Source: Equibacterium sp963662035
Lineage (GTDB): Bacteria > Bacteroidota > Bacteroidia > Bacteroidales > UBA932
DNA: 64,000 nucleotides
Direction: 5' to 3'
Assembly (NCBI GenBank): GCA_963662035.1
Contig: CAVLDO010000008.1
Location: 1 to 64,000, forward strand
Position numbers and translations under genes: made by a program. Positions within the stretch are counted from its first letter, which is position 1. Each line of letters begins with the position of its first letter. Shown piece by piece: positions 8,328-18,888 of this stretch. The notes under the pieces are model-generated. The model was not told the origin of the DNA, made no database searches, and worked only from the letters and a program-made list of their open reading frames with translations.

Positions 8328-9858
8328 CGGCATCGAACCAGGCGGACTGGTTCACGGCAAAGGCGCTGTCCTGCTCCACCTTGATGGAGCATTTGTATTT
8401 GCGCCTCCAAGCGCCGACCTTGCTGCTCCACATTCCGCGGGTTATGTAGGCATAGGCCACGGGGTTCACCACAAGAGAGAGTTTCTTGTGGCCCCCCTTC
8501 TCCATTATCCCCATCAGATGACGCTCCAGCGATTCGTCCAGCAGCACCGTGGGGCCGATTTTGCCGGTGCCCTTGCAGGCGGGGCAGACCTCCTGGGTCT
8601 CCACCACCGTCACGGGGCGCACCCTCTGGCGGGTGATCTGCATCAGACCGAACTTTGTGAGCGGCAGCACCGTGTGGCGTGCCCGGTCGCCCTCCATAAG
8701 CTCCTGCATATGCTTGTAGAGGCGCGTGCGGTGCTCCTGACTCTCCATATCAATGAAGTCGACAATCACTATGCCGCCCATATCGCGCAGCCTCAGCTGG
8801 CGTGCAACCTCGTCCGCCGCGCTCATATTCACCTCAATGGCGTTGTCTTCCTGCTCGCCCGCCTTGATGCGGGTGCCGCTGTTGACATCTATGACGTGCA
8901 TCGCCTCGGTGTGGTCTATGACAAGGTAAGCCCCCTTCCTTAAGGAGACCACGCGTCCGAAGGCCCCCTTGACCTGACGGGTGATGTCGTAATAGTCAAA
9001 GATGGGCTGCGTCCTGCTATAGAAATGCACTATCTTCTCCTGTCCCGGGGAGATCATCGCCACATACTGGCAGACCTCCTCGAAGGTAGCGCGGTCGTCA
9101 ACATATATGTTGGTGAACTCATCGTTAAGCAGATCGCGGATAAGGGTTGTGACGCGGCTGTTTTCGCGGAAAAGCAGCTGCACATCCTTGCTTTTGGCCA
9201 TCTTTTTCCACGAACTCTCCCATTTGTGTATCAAGCCCTTTATCTCGGCATCCAGAATGGCGGCGCGCTTGCCTTCGGCGGCGGTGCGCACAATGGCCCC
9301 GTAATTTTTGGGAAGGATGCTGTATATCAGACGGCTCAGGCGGGACTTCTCCTCTTTGGAGGAGATTTTCTGGGAGATGCTGACCTTGTCGGAGAAGGGC
9401 AGCAGCACCAGATTGCGGCCCGCGATGGAGATTTCACCCGACAGGCGCGAGCCTTTGGTGGAGATGGGCTCCTTGACTATCTGCACCATAACCGGCTGCC
9501 CCACGTGCAGGTGGTCGCTGATATGCCCCTCCTTTTCCAGAGGCTCGGCTATGGAGACCTTCTCGAAGAATGTCGTATAGTTCTTGGAGATGTCTATCTG
9601 CTTTACAAAATAGTCGAATGTCTTGAAATTTATGCCCAGGTCAAGATAGTGTATGAAAGCCTCCTTCTCGTCTCCGATATCCACAAACGCGGCGTTGAGG
9701 GAGGGAAGCAGTTTCTTGACCTTGCCCAGAAAGACATCCCCCACGGAGAACTGGGCCTTGGCATCGCTCTCCTGGTCATACTCGATAAGGCGCCCTGCCT
9801 CGGTCAGAGCAATCGAGGTGACGCCTTTGTCAACATGTATGAACAGGTTTTTTCCCAT
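8293..9858 (-). CDS. rng: Ribonuclease G/E family endoribonuclease
   Basis: A 521-residue single-strand-specific endoribonuclease for rRNA maturation and mRNA turnover. An S1 domain occupies about residues 35-125. The catalytic magnesium ligands are the aspartates in HVIDVNSG and VIVDFIDM, and the zinc link is VCPACKGTGKIG, the CxxC motif that joins protomers. It lacks the long disordered scaffold of enterobacterial RNase E. It is third in a minus-strand unit behind HU and a tiny ribosomal protein. A nine-base-pair hairpin with a short T run sits immediately before its ATG. Its end overlaps argH. Confidence 0.93.
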   Translation of the reverse strand: MGKNLFIHVDKGVTSIALTEAGRLIEYDQESDAKAQFSVGDVFLGKVKKLLPSLNAAFVDIGDEKEAFIHYLDLGINFKTFDYFVKQIDISKNYTTFFEKVSIAEPLEKEGHISDHLHVGQPVMVQIVKEPISTKGSRLSGEISIAGRNLVLLPFSDKVSISQKISSKEEKSRLSRLIYSILPKNYGAIVRTAAEGKRAAILDAEIKGLIHKWESSWKKMAKSKDVQLLFRENSRVTTLIRDLLNDEFTNIYVDDRATFEEVCQYVAMISPGQEKIVHFYSRTQPIFDYYDITRQVKGAFGRVVSLRKGAYLVIDHTEAMHVIDVNSGTRIKAGEQEDNAIEVNMSAADEVARQLRLRDMGGIVIVDFIDMESQEHRTRLYKHMQELMEGDRARHTVLPLTKFGLMQITRQRVRPVTVVETQEVCPACKGTGKIGPTVLLDESLERHLMGIMEKGGHKKLSLVVNPVAYAYITRGMWSSKVGAWRRKYKCSIKVEQDSAFAVNQSAWFDAVTSERLGSFFD

Positions 9859-9864
9859 TGCGAA

Positions 9865-9888
9865 AAGGCTGGCACTGTGGCCAGCCTT
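9865..9888 (-). terminator. Terminator or attenuator hairpin just upstream of rng
   Basis: AAGGCTGGC (9865-9873) pairs perfectly with GCCAGCCTT (9880-9888) around a six-base loop. In the minus-strand transcript the stem is followed by UUUUCGC and then, six bases on, by the rng ATG. It could end the HU / small ribosomal protein transcript, with partial read-through into rng, or be a processing or feedback site in rng mRNA. Confidence 0.65.
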
Positions 9889-9904
9889 GAAAACTTAAGA
9901 AGGG

Positions 9905-9994
9905 TTATTTCTTCTTATGTCTGTTCTTGCGCAAACGTTTCTTGCGTTTGTGCGTAGACATCTTATGTCTTTTTCTTTTCTTACCGCTAGGCAT
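9905..9994 (-). CDS. 29-aa ribosomal protein, AURKAIP1/COX24 (mS38-like) domain
   Basis: A 29-residue, extremely basic protein starting MPSGKKRKRHKMSTHKRKKR, with 18 Lys or Arg. It matches the short Bacteroidota proteins annotated as AURKAIP1/COX24-domain proteins, relatives of mitochondrial small-subunit protein mS38. It is expected to bind 16S rRNA in the 30S subunit. It lies between HU and rng, 21 bases after the HU stop. It is short enough that automated gene callers often miss it. Recognition is from memory of the conserved MPSGKKRKRHKM opening; the ribosomal role is family knowledge. Confidence 0.82.
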   Translation of the reverse strand: MPSGKKRKRHKMSTHKRKKRLRKNRHKKK

Positions 9995-10015
9995 AATTAT
10001 TAGGTTTTTAAGTGA

Positions 10016-10297
10016 TTATTTCAGATTCTTCACCTGCTCCACGAAAGTCTTGGCAGGCTTGAAAGAGGGGATCTTGTGGGCCGGTATCGTGATTGTGACA
10101 TTCTTGGAGATGTTGCGGGCAGCCTTTTCGGCACGCTCTTTTACCACAAAACTGCCGAAACCGCGGAGATACACGTTCTTTTCCTTGCTGAGCGACTCCT
10201 TCACGCATTCCATAAATGATTCAACAACCCCGAGAACCACTACTTTCTCATATCCGGTAGATTTCGCGATTTCGCTTACGATATCTGCTTTAGTCAT
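10016..10297 (-). CDS. HU/IHF-family DNA-binding protein
   Basis: A 93-residue nucleoid protein that bends DNA as a dimer. The typical MTKADIVSEIAKSTG start, the GFGSF turn and a beta-arm ending in ITIPAHKIPSFKPAK are all visible. The IPA...P sequence near residue 72 includes the proline that intercalates in DNA. First gene of the unit HU, mS38-like protein, rng. A consensus promoter lies 48 bases upstream, and its predicted transcript begins with a small hairpin. Which of HU or IHF it functionally resembles cannot be told. Confidence 0.92.
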   Translation of the reverse strand: MTKADIVSEIAKSTGYEKVVVLGVVESFMECVKESLSKEKNVYLRGFGSFVVKERAEKAARNISKNVTITIPAHKIPSFKPAKTFVEQVKNLK

Positions 10298-10344
10298 AAC
10301 TCTATAATGTTAGTATTTAAGATGTTTTCCAGTGAAACTGGTTG

Positions 10345-10375
10345 CAAAAGTATGCTTATTTTTTTATTTATCAAA
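10345..10375 (-). promoter_or_regulatory. Promoter of the HU operon
   Basis: On the minus strand TTTG (10375-10372), exactly 19 bases, then TACTTTTG (10352-10345): a perfect match to the Bacteroidota consensus. Predicted start near 10341, where the transcript opens with a hairpin, CCAGT/ACTGG (10329-10341). The -7 element of the divergent lon promoter lies about 50 bases away, so the two transcription units share one control region. Confidence 0.88.
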
Positions 10376-10399
10376 TAGATATCGCTAAAAATTTGCGCT

Positions 10400-10407
10400 T
10401 ATCTTTG
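10400..10407 (+). promoter_or_regulatory. -7 element of the lon promoter
   Basis: TATCTTTG fits TAnnTTTG. No TTTG stands 19 bases upstream, so the -33 element is weak or replaced. The predicted start near 10411 gives a leader of roughly 50 bases before the lon ATG. Only the -7 half is supported. Confidence 0.5.
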
Positions 10408-10463
10408 GCACAATGATTGACCATTGCAACAGGCTTATTACAATTATGACAATTTGACATACA

Positions 10464-12866
<2,403 letters not shown>

Positions 12867-12884
12867 GAACAAAATCTTCGGCAG

Positions 12885-13556
12885 ATGAATGTCTCGATAG
12901 AGCCTTCCTGGAAGGATGTATTGCACAGCGAGTTCGACAAACCCTATTTTGCCGCGCTCGCTGCCGCTATACACGCCGAGAAGGAGGCCGGGGCCACAAT
13001 CTACCCCCCGGGCCGGCTGATATTCAACGCATTTGAGCTGACCCCCTTTGACAAGGTCAGGGTTGTGATTCTGGGGCAGGACCCCTATCACAGGCCGGGA
13101 GAGGCGGAAGGGTTGTCATTTTCGGTGCCTGAAGGTATTGCTCTTCCCCCATCGCTGAAAAACATCTACAAGGAAATCTCCGCCGACACCGGGCTTGATT
13201 TGAGCCGCAAGGGGGGCTCGCTGCGGGGATGGGCACAACAGGGAGTATTCCTGCTGAACTCCATACTCACGGTGCGCGCCGGCCAGGCGGCCTCGCACAG
13301 CTCTCTGGGCTGGCAGACATTCACAGATGCGGTGATCAAGGCCGTCAGCGACGGCAAAAGCGGCGTGGTGTTCCTGCTCTGGGGCCGATTTGCCCGCAGT
13401 AAAAAAGAGCTCATAGACACTTCCCGCCACTATGTGCTGGAGGCGGCCCACCCTTCGCCCCTCGCGGGCGGAGCCTTTTTCGGCTGCCGCCATTTCTCCA
13501 AAACCAACAAAATTCTCTCCGCCGAAGGCTTCGAGCCCATCGACTGGAGCCTGTAA
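12885..13556 (+). CDS. ung: Uracil-DNA glycosylase
   Basis: A 223-residue family-1 UDG that removes uracil from DNA to start base-excision repair. The water-activating loop GQDPYH is at residues 64-69 with catalytic D66, and the DNA-intercalation loop HPSPLAGG with the catalytic histidine lies near 188. Length and motifs are textbook. It lies between lon and coaD with short gaps of 18 and 11 bases, all on the plus strand. Confidence 0.96.
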   Translation: MNVSIEPSWKDVLHSEFDKPYFAALAAAIHAEKEAGATIYPPGRLIFNAFELTPFDKVRVVILGQDPYHRPGEAEGLSFSVPEGIALPPSLKNIYKEISADTGLDLSRKGGSLRGWAQQGVFLLNSILTVRAGQAASHSSLGWQTFTDAVIKAVSDGKSGVVFLLWGRFARSKKELIDTSRHYVLEAAHPSPLAGGAFFGCRHFSKTNKILSAEGFEPIDWSL

Positions 13557-13567
13557 TATTCAGACTG

Positions 13568-14047
13568 ATGAAAATCGCAGTATTCCCGGGGTCTTTCGAC
13601 CCCTTCACCCTCGGCCATCTGGAGGTGGTCAAATCGTCTCTGAAAATTTTTGACAAAGTGATTGTGGCCATAGGCAACAACTCCTCCAAAGGGCGCTTTT
13701 TCCCGATAGAGATCAAGGTTCAGATTGCCCGCGACGCCACCGCCGGCCTGCCCAATGTGGAGGTCTGCTCCTTCAGCGGCCTCACGGTGGATTTCTGCCA
13801 ACAGATGGGGGCCAAATACATCGTCCGCGGAATGCGCACCACCACCGACTTCGAGCTGGAGCGGGCCATCGCCCAGGCCAACAAGAAGATGCGCCCCTCA
13901 ATTCTCACCGTATTCATCCCTTCCGGGCACGAATACTCGTTCATTTCATCCACCGTCGTGCGCGATGTGCTGATAAACGGCGGCAAGGCCGCCGACTTCA
14001 TCCCGGAGAATGTGGACATCGCCAAATATCTGAAAATGCTGGAGTAG
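13568..14047 (+). CDS. coaD: Pantetheine-phosphate adenylyltransferase
   Basis: A 159-residue nucleotidyltransferase making dephospho-CoA from 4'-phosphopantetheine and ATP. The T/HxGH motif is seen in GSFDPFTLGH (residues 8-17), the conserved RGMRTTTDFELE in the middle, and the ISSTVVRD loop near 127. Length is typical. The next gene's ATG follows its TAG directly, with no spacer, so translation of the two is probably coupled. Confidence 0.95.
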   Translation: MKIAVFPGSFDPFTLGHLEVVKSSLKIFDKVIVAIGNNSSKGRFFPIEIKVQIARDATAGLPNVEVCSFSGLTVDFCQQMGAKYIVRGMRTTTDFELERAIAQANKKMRPSILTVFIPSGHEYSFISSTVVRDVLINGGKAADFIPENVDIAKYLKMLE

Positions 14048-15541
14048 ATGCGCCGGGGCCTCATAGCCTTACTGGCGGCGTTGCTGCTGCCGCTCCGGGG
14101 CCTTGCACAGCAGGACACCGTGAATGTGTACGGCTCGCTCAAGGAGTACTTCGATGCCGTTTGCACCCTGCCGGTGGACAGCATCAACGCCCGCTGCGAT
14201 GCCTTGATTGCCTCCGTACCCGACGACAAGAGCCGCGCCGCCATCGCCGGCGGCGCCTTCAACTATTTTCTGCAGTGCCCTGTTATGGGTTCGGAAGGGG
14301 TGTCGGTGTACATCGCCGACAATTATTTCCTCAACAAAAGGCTCGAATGGCCATCGGAGGCCACCTTCCCCACCCTCTACACCTTTGCCGAGTTCAACCG
14401 CTCCTCCCTACTGGGGATGCCGGCACCCGAGCTGCAGCTCGAGAGCCTCGATGAGGGGCTGGTGGATGTGCGCGAGGCCACAGGCGGTCCCAAGGTTCTC
14501 TATTTCTACGAAGATGGATGCGCCACCTGCAGAGAGCAGACGCCGCTGATAGTCTCCTGCCTGAATAGCTACGACGGGGACAGAGCGCTGACCCTTTATG
14601 CCATCTACACCCAGAGCGACCGGGCCGCGTGGACCAGGTATGCCCTCACGGCTTTCCGGGGGATCAATAACCCCAAGGTGCAGCTCGTCCACCTGTGGGA
14701 TCCGGAGGGCGAATCGCAGTTCCACAAGAAATATTCGGTGCTCACAACCCCCTCGCTGCTGATGCTGGACGAGGACAACCGAATCTGCGGCCGCAAGCTG
14801 GACGCCGCCGCCCTGGCCACCCTGCTGGGGCAGAAAGAGTCGTTTGAGCAGTCGCTTTACACCTTGATGGACGGGGTGCGGGACAATATGGGGCTTGACA
14901 CGGCCAGCATCGCCGATGTATGCCGCGCATTTTACAGCCGTCTGGAGGATGACGCCCCCCTCTATCGCGAGACATTCTCCGGACTCTACAACTATCTCCG
15001 CAGTCAGGAGAGCTATGAGGCGATGCAGAGCGCAATCCTCGTGGCCCGCGACTATATTGCCGGACAGCCGCAGTACTGGTCGGAGGAGGTGCTGGAGAGC
15101 ACCCGCGAGGCGCTGCGCATCTTCTCCCTGAACCCTCTCGGAAGCAAGGCGGAGGATGTGATGCTGCTGGATGCCCGGGGGAGGCAGAAGCACCTGATCG
15201 GATATTGTGGCAGAAAATATGCAGTGCTCTTCTTCAATCTGGTCTCGTGCGGGCAGTGTCAAGCCTGGAAAGAAGAGCTCTGGAATATGCGCAAAACGCT
15301 GCGGCGCAGCGGGGCGCGCGTAACCAGCGTTTATGTGGGAGCGGACCAGAAGCAGTGGCGGGAGAGCCTGCGGGGCGGCGGCCGCCTCTGGCGCGATTTG
15401 CGCGCCGAGTGGCCGCAGAGCGAGCTCTACAGCAAATACGATGTCAGCATCGCTCCCAAAATTTACCTGCTGGACGCCGATGGAGCGGTTATTGCAAAAG
15501 AAATCACCCCCGAGACTCTGGCCAAATTGCTGCAAGAATGA
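14048..15541 (+). CDS. Secreted protein with two thioredoxin-like domains
   Basis: A 497-residue protein with a signal peptide (MRRGLIALLAALLLPLRGLAQ, cleaved about residue 20). Two redox-active motifs lie far apart: CATC in YFYEDGCATCREQ (about residue 158) and CGQC in NLVSCGQCQAW (about 404). Each is preceded by a beta strand and followed by a TTPSLLMLD or IAPKIYLLD cis-proline segment, the classic thioredoxin layout. The first half resembles the DUF5106 plus thioredoxin proteins of Bacteroidota. It probably reduces or carries disulfides in the periplasm; its client is unknown. It abuts coaD and overlaps the next gene by four bases. Confidence 0.75.
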   Translation: MRRGLIALLAALLLPLRGLAQQDTVNVYGSLKEYFDAVCTLPVDSINARCDALIASVPDDKSRAAIAGGAFNYFLQCPVMGSEGVSVYIADNYFLNKRLEWPSEATFPTLYTFAEFNRSSLLGMPAPELQLESLDEGLVDVREATGGPKVLYFYEDGCATCREQTPLIVSCLNSYDGDRALTLYAIYTQSDRAAWTRYALTAFRGINNPKVQLVHLWDPEGESQFHKKYSVLTTPSLLMLDEDNRICGRKLDAAALATLLGQKESFEQSLYTLMDGVRDNMGLDTASIADVCRAFYSRLEDDAPLYRETFSGLYNYLRSQESYEAMQSAILVARDYIAGQPQYWSEEVLESTREALRIFSLNPLGSKAEDVMLLDARGRQKHLIGYCGRKYAVLFFNLVSCGQCQAWKEELWNMRKTLRRSGARVTSVYVGADQKQWRESLRGGGRLWRDLRAEWPQSELYSKYDVSIAPKIYLLDADGAVIAKEITPETLAKLLQE

Positions 15542-16134
15542 AAAGTAATAAAGAAACCTTAAGCTATCAGGAGCGCTACCGCGACTTTGCCCGCAGGTGC
15601 ATAGAGCGCAAGTTCGGCTCCAGACGGGTGCGCCGCGGCGCCGCCTGCCAGGAATTCATCAGATATGCCGTGGACCTCTCCGCCTGCCCTGCGAAAGTGG
15701 AAGGGGGCAAGATAGTGGTGTGGCCGGGGGCCGGCAACCTGATGCGCATCGCAGATTTCGATTTCAGCGTCACCGGCAACGACACGTTCACCATAAACCT
15801 TCCCGGCGATGAATATCACACGGCTCTCCTGCTCAAAGACATAGAGATGAGCACCCACCGCCTGCCTGCGGCGCTCTGCCTGGAGCCGCGCAGCTCCTGC
15901 TGCGACATAGCCTCGGAGGAGGTTCAGGACTGGATAGACGCCTTTGATGCGGCGGGGCTCTGCTGCGGCCACGAGTGCGTCACCGCCTCTGCCCTCACCC
16001 AATATCTGCAGGTGCCCGCCAGCTGCAAGATGGTGCTGGAGGGGTACATTCAACGCTCAGAGGCTCTCGAAGCCCTGAATAACGGAGACAAACGGCTCAC
16101 GGTGCACGTGACCTGCATTACGGGGCAGATGTAG
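15538..16134 (+). CDS. Unrecognised Cys-rich cytosolic protein
   Basis: A 198-residue protein that I do not recognise. It has no signal peptide or membrane segment, a basic N-terminus (YRDFARRCIERKFGSRRVRR) and about eleven cysteines, including SSCCD and LCCGHEC in the second half. The start is ATG 15538, which overlaps the stop of the thioredoxin-like gene by four bases, so it is translationally coupled to that gene. The frame extends upstream inside the neighbour, but the overlap start is the natural one. It is last in the run lon, ung, coaD, thioredoxin, and a bidirectional terminator follows three bases later. Cys richness beside a thioredoxin hints at redox or metal chemistry, which is only inference. 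Confidence 0.65.
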   Translation: MKSNKETLSYQERYRDFARRCIERKFGSRRVRRGAACQEFIRYAVDLSACPAKVEGGKIVVWPGAGNLMRIADFDFSVTGNDTFTINLPGDEYHTALLLKDIEMSTHRLPAALCLEPRSSCCDIASEEVQDWIDAFDAAGLCCGHECVTASALTQYLQVPASCKMVLEGYIQRSEALEALNNGDKRLTVHVTCITGQM

Positions 16135-16136
16135 AA

Positions 16137-16158
16137 AAGCCGGCCAGCGGGCCGGCTT
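16137..16158. terminator. Bidirectional terminator between convergent units
   Basis: AAGCCGGCC (16137-16145) and GGCCGGCTT (16150-16158) form a perfect nine-base-pair stem with a four-base loop. The plus transcript continues CUUCUUC and the minus transcript continues UUUUC. It lies between the plus-strand Cys-rich protein and the end of the minus-strand kinase gene. Confidence 0.8.
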
Positions 16159-16189
16159 CTTCATTCCACGCAGAGCGCGGTGCTGGATT

Positions 16190-16831
16190 TTACAGGCCCT
16201 TTGCGCGGAACTTGTTGTAGAGATCCACTATAATGTCGGCGGTGGTTTCGAGACCGTAGCGGCTGCTGTTGATGCAAAGGTCGTAGCTCGAGCTGTCGCC
16301 CCACTTCTTGAACGAGTAATAATTGTAATAATAGCTGCGCTTGCGCTGCCCGTTCTCTATATATTTGCGGGCGGCATCGGCAGAAATCTTCTCGCGCTCC
16401 ATCACCCGCGCCACGCGGTCTTGCATATCGGCGGTTATGAACACCGAAAACAGCCCCGGCACATTGCGCAGCACATAATCGGCGCAACGCCCCACAAACA
16501 CTCCTGAACCCTTTTCTGCAATAGTCTTGATGACCTTGCCCTGCAAGGTGAAGAGCTCGTCGTCGGTGAGAGCGCCCGGCTCGGTAAAGACCTGCGCGCT
16601 GGTATATACTGAGCTGCGGATGCCCAGAAATTGGGCAAAGCGGCCCAAAGTCACGGGCTTTTCGTCTTTGTCCGCAAATATCTCCTGAGAAATGCCGCTC
16701 TCCTTGGCCGCCAGCATAAGCAGATTGCGGTCGTAAACCTCGATGCCAAGCTTTTTTGCAATGAGAGAGGCGACGCTGAGTCCGCCGCTGCCGATCTGTC
16801 TGCCGACAGTGATAATGATATTGTTGTCCAT
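16190..16831 (-). CDS. Cytidylate-kinase-like family protein
   Basis: A 213-residue P-loop protein of the cytidylate-kinase-like family (AAA_26). The opening MDNNIIITVGRQIGSGG carries the degenerate phosphate loop GRQIGSGG at residues 10-17, followed by an FVGRCADYVL segment around residue 120 and a tyrosine-rich KRSYYYNYYS stretch. Its substrate has not been settled for the family, and nucleotide kinase activity is only implied by the fold. The start at 16831 is one base after the MATE exporter stop; the frame extends further but only inside that gene. Last gene of the minus-strand rsfS operon. Confidence 0.8.
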   Translation of the reverse strand: MDNNIIITVGRQIGSGGLSVASLIAKKLGIEVYDRNLLMLAAKESGISQEIFADKDEKPVTLGRFAQFLGIRSSVYTSAQVFTEPGALTDDELFTLQGKVIKTIAEKGSGVFVGRCADYVLRNVPGLFSVFITADMQDRVARVMEREKISADAARKYIENGQRKRSYYYNYYSFKKWGDSSSYDLCINSSRYGLETTADIIVDLYNKFRAKGL

Positions 16832-16832
16832 A

Positions 16833-18212
16833 TTATTGTTGTTCAATTTCCGGTTTGGCTTCTGCCACAGACACCGCCTGCGCCCTCTCAAAAGAGCGCA
16901 TTTCACGTCGAATCATAAAGAACGCCACAATCGTAGCCACCGCATCGGATGCGGGCAGGCTCCACCACACGCCGTCCAGACCCAGGAAAAGGGGCAGAAT
17001 GGCCAGAAAGGGGACCAGGAACAGCAGCTGGCGCGAGAGCGAGAGAAAGATGGACTTGCCCACCTTGCCTATGCACTGGAAAAAGTTGGTGACCACAATC
17101 TGGAAACCCACCAGCGGGAAGAGCGACACCATAATGCGGAACGCCTTGGCGGCGATGGCGCGAAGCTGCACATCGTGGGTAAAGAGCGACACGCACACCT
17201 GCGGTATCGCCATTCCCGCCGCAAAGCCCAGCGTAAGGGCTATCATAGAGCAGAAGATTGTCTTGTCCAGAACCTCCTTCACGCGGGAGAACTTGCGCGC
17301 CCCGAAGTTGTAGCCGGCAATCGGCTGCATTCCCTGGTTCAATCCCATAGAGATGGTGATGAACAGGAAGGCGAGCCGGTTGGCTATGCCATAGGCGCCG
17401 ATGGCCAGGTCTCCTCCGTAGTTCTTGAGCTGGTTGTTTATGAGAATCACCACAAAGCAGGCGGCGACATTCATCAGAAAGGGGGAGAGGCCGATGGCCA
17501 GCGAACGGCTGGCTATGCGCCAGTCAAAGTGGAAAATCTCGCGGGAGAAGTGCAGCACCTGGCTCTTGTCGCACAGGGCTCTCGAAACCCACGCCAGCGC
17601 CACGATCTGCGCGATGACAGTTGCAATCGCCGCACCCTGGATACCCATCTTGAATACGAAGATGAAGATGGGGTCCAGGATGGTGTTTAGTATCACCGCC
17701 AGTATGGTGGAGACCATCGCCAGACGCGGTCTTCCAGAAGAGCGGAGCACCGAGTTGAGGCCGAGATAGAGGTGGGATATCACATTGCCCAGCATAATCA
17801 CCACCATATAGTCGCGCGCATAGCTGATGGTGTTTTCGCTGGCCCCGAAAAAGTAGAGGATCGGGTCCAGGAAAAGCAGCGACAGAATCGTGACTATTAT
17901 GCCGATAGCTATGTTCAGAATAACCACGTTGCCAAGCACGCGGTTGGCCATCTTATAGTCCTGCTGCCCGAGCAGGATGGAGATGAGAGTGGAGCAGCCG
18001 ACCCCCACGAGGGTGCCGAAGGCCGCCGTTATGTTCATAAGGGGGAAGGTCACCGCCATACCGCTAATGGCCATCGCCCCTACGCCCTGCCCTATGAAGA
18101 TGCTGTCCACCATATTATAGAGGGAGGAGGCCAGCATAGCTATGATGGCCGGCGTTGCGTAGCGCCTGAGCAGGGTGCCGATGTTTTCAGTTCCTAATTC
18201 TTTCGGATTCAT
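16833..18212 (-). CDS. MATE-family multidrug/sodium antiporter
   Basis: A 459-residue inner-membrane protein with about twelve hydrophobic segments arranged as two similar halves. The family pattern PAIIAMLASSLYNMVDSIFIGQ opens the first half, and GLNQGMQPIAGYNFGA lies in the second. It should export cationic compounds by sodium or proton antiport; the substrate cannot be read. It sits 12 bases after psd and one base before the kinase-like gene, in a run of membrane-biogenesis genes. Confidence 0.9.
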   Translation of the reverse strand: MNPKELGTENIGTLLRRYATPAIIAMLASSLYNMVDSIFIGQGVGAMAISGMAVTFPLMNITAAFGTLVGVGCSTLISILLGQQDYKMANRVLGNVVILNIAIGIIVTILSLLFLDPILYFFGASENTISYARDYMVVIMLGNVISHLYLGLNSVLRSSGRPRLAMVSTILAVILNTILDPIFIFVFKMGIQGAAIATVIAQIVALAWVSRALCDKSQVLHFSREIFHFDWRIASRSLAIGLSPFLMNVAACFVVILINNQLKNYGGDLAIGAYGIANRLAFLFITISMGLNQGMQPIAGYNFGARKFSRVKEVLDKTIFCSMIALTLGFAAGMAIPQVCVSLFTHDVQLRAIAAKAFRIMVSLFPLVGFQIVVTNFFQCIGKVGKSIFLSLSRQLLFLVPFLAILPLFLGLDGVWWSLPASDAVATIVAFFMIRREMRSFERAQAVSVAEAKPEIEQQ

Positions 18213-18224
18213 ATCTTTCTCACA

Positions 18225-18881
18225 CTATTTCTTTCTTGCAAGCGGGGTGACGCTGCCCGTGACCCTGTCTCCCACCTTCACCAGCGGCTCCACATCGCCC
18301 GGGATGAAAACGGTGAGCCGGGAGCCGAACTTGATAAAGCCCGCCTCGCCGGCCTGGTCGCATTTTTCACCTTCTACAGCGTAACTCACGACCCGGCGCG
18401 CCACGATACCCGCAATCTGGCGGTACATCACCTCTCGGCCATCTTCGCTGCGCACCACCACCGAAGTGTGCTCGTTCTTTTCCGACTCCTTGGGCAGGAA
18501 GGCAAACCAGTGGGCCCCGGGGTAATATTTGCTGTAGAGGATGTCGCCCCCCACCGGAAACCAGGTTATATGCACGTTAAAGAGGTTCAGAAATATCGAA
18601 ATCTCCGTGCATTCGCAGTCGAAATACTCTTTTACATAGGTCTTCTGCACCTTCACAACCTTGCCGTCGGAGGGGGAGACCACCAGCGCGGGATCCACTG
18701 TGACGGTGCGTTCCGGCACGCGGAAAAAGAATACGATGACAGCCGCCAGAAAGGTCAGCAGCACCGAGAGCGTCACCTTGAGGGTTGTGGATTTGCCTAA
18801 AAGCCACAACAGCGCGATGCCCACCACCGCCACCGCTATGGCTATGACTATGAAAATGAGTCCTTCTTTATGAAATTCCAT
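18225..18881 (-). CDS. psd: Phosphatidylserine decarboxylase (short type)
   Basis: A 218-residue membrane-bound decarboxylase making phosphatidylethanolamine from phosphatidylserine. Two N-terminal hydrophobic segments anchor it. The self-cleavage site is FGSR, where S187 becomes the pyruvoyl group of the alpha chain, leaving a tail of about 30 residues. It is the short, PSD-A type, common in Bacteroidota, rather than the longer enterobacterial form. It follows cdsA by seven bases, consistent with a shared role in phospholipid synthesis. Confidence 0.93.
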   Translation of the reverse strand: MEFHKEGLIFIVIAIAVAVVGIALLWLLGKSTTLKVTLSVLLTFLAAVIVFFFRVPERTVTVDPALVVSPSDGKVVKVQKTYVKEYFDCECTEISIFLNLFNVHITWFPVGGDILYSKYYPGAHWFAFLPKESEKNEHTSVVVRSEDGREVMYRQIAGIVARRVVSYAVEGEKCDQAGEAGFIKFGSRLTVFIPGDVEPLVKVGDRVTGSVTPLARKK

Positions 18882-18888
18882 AAAATAT

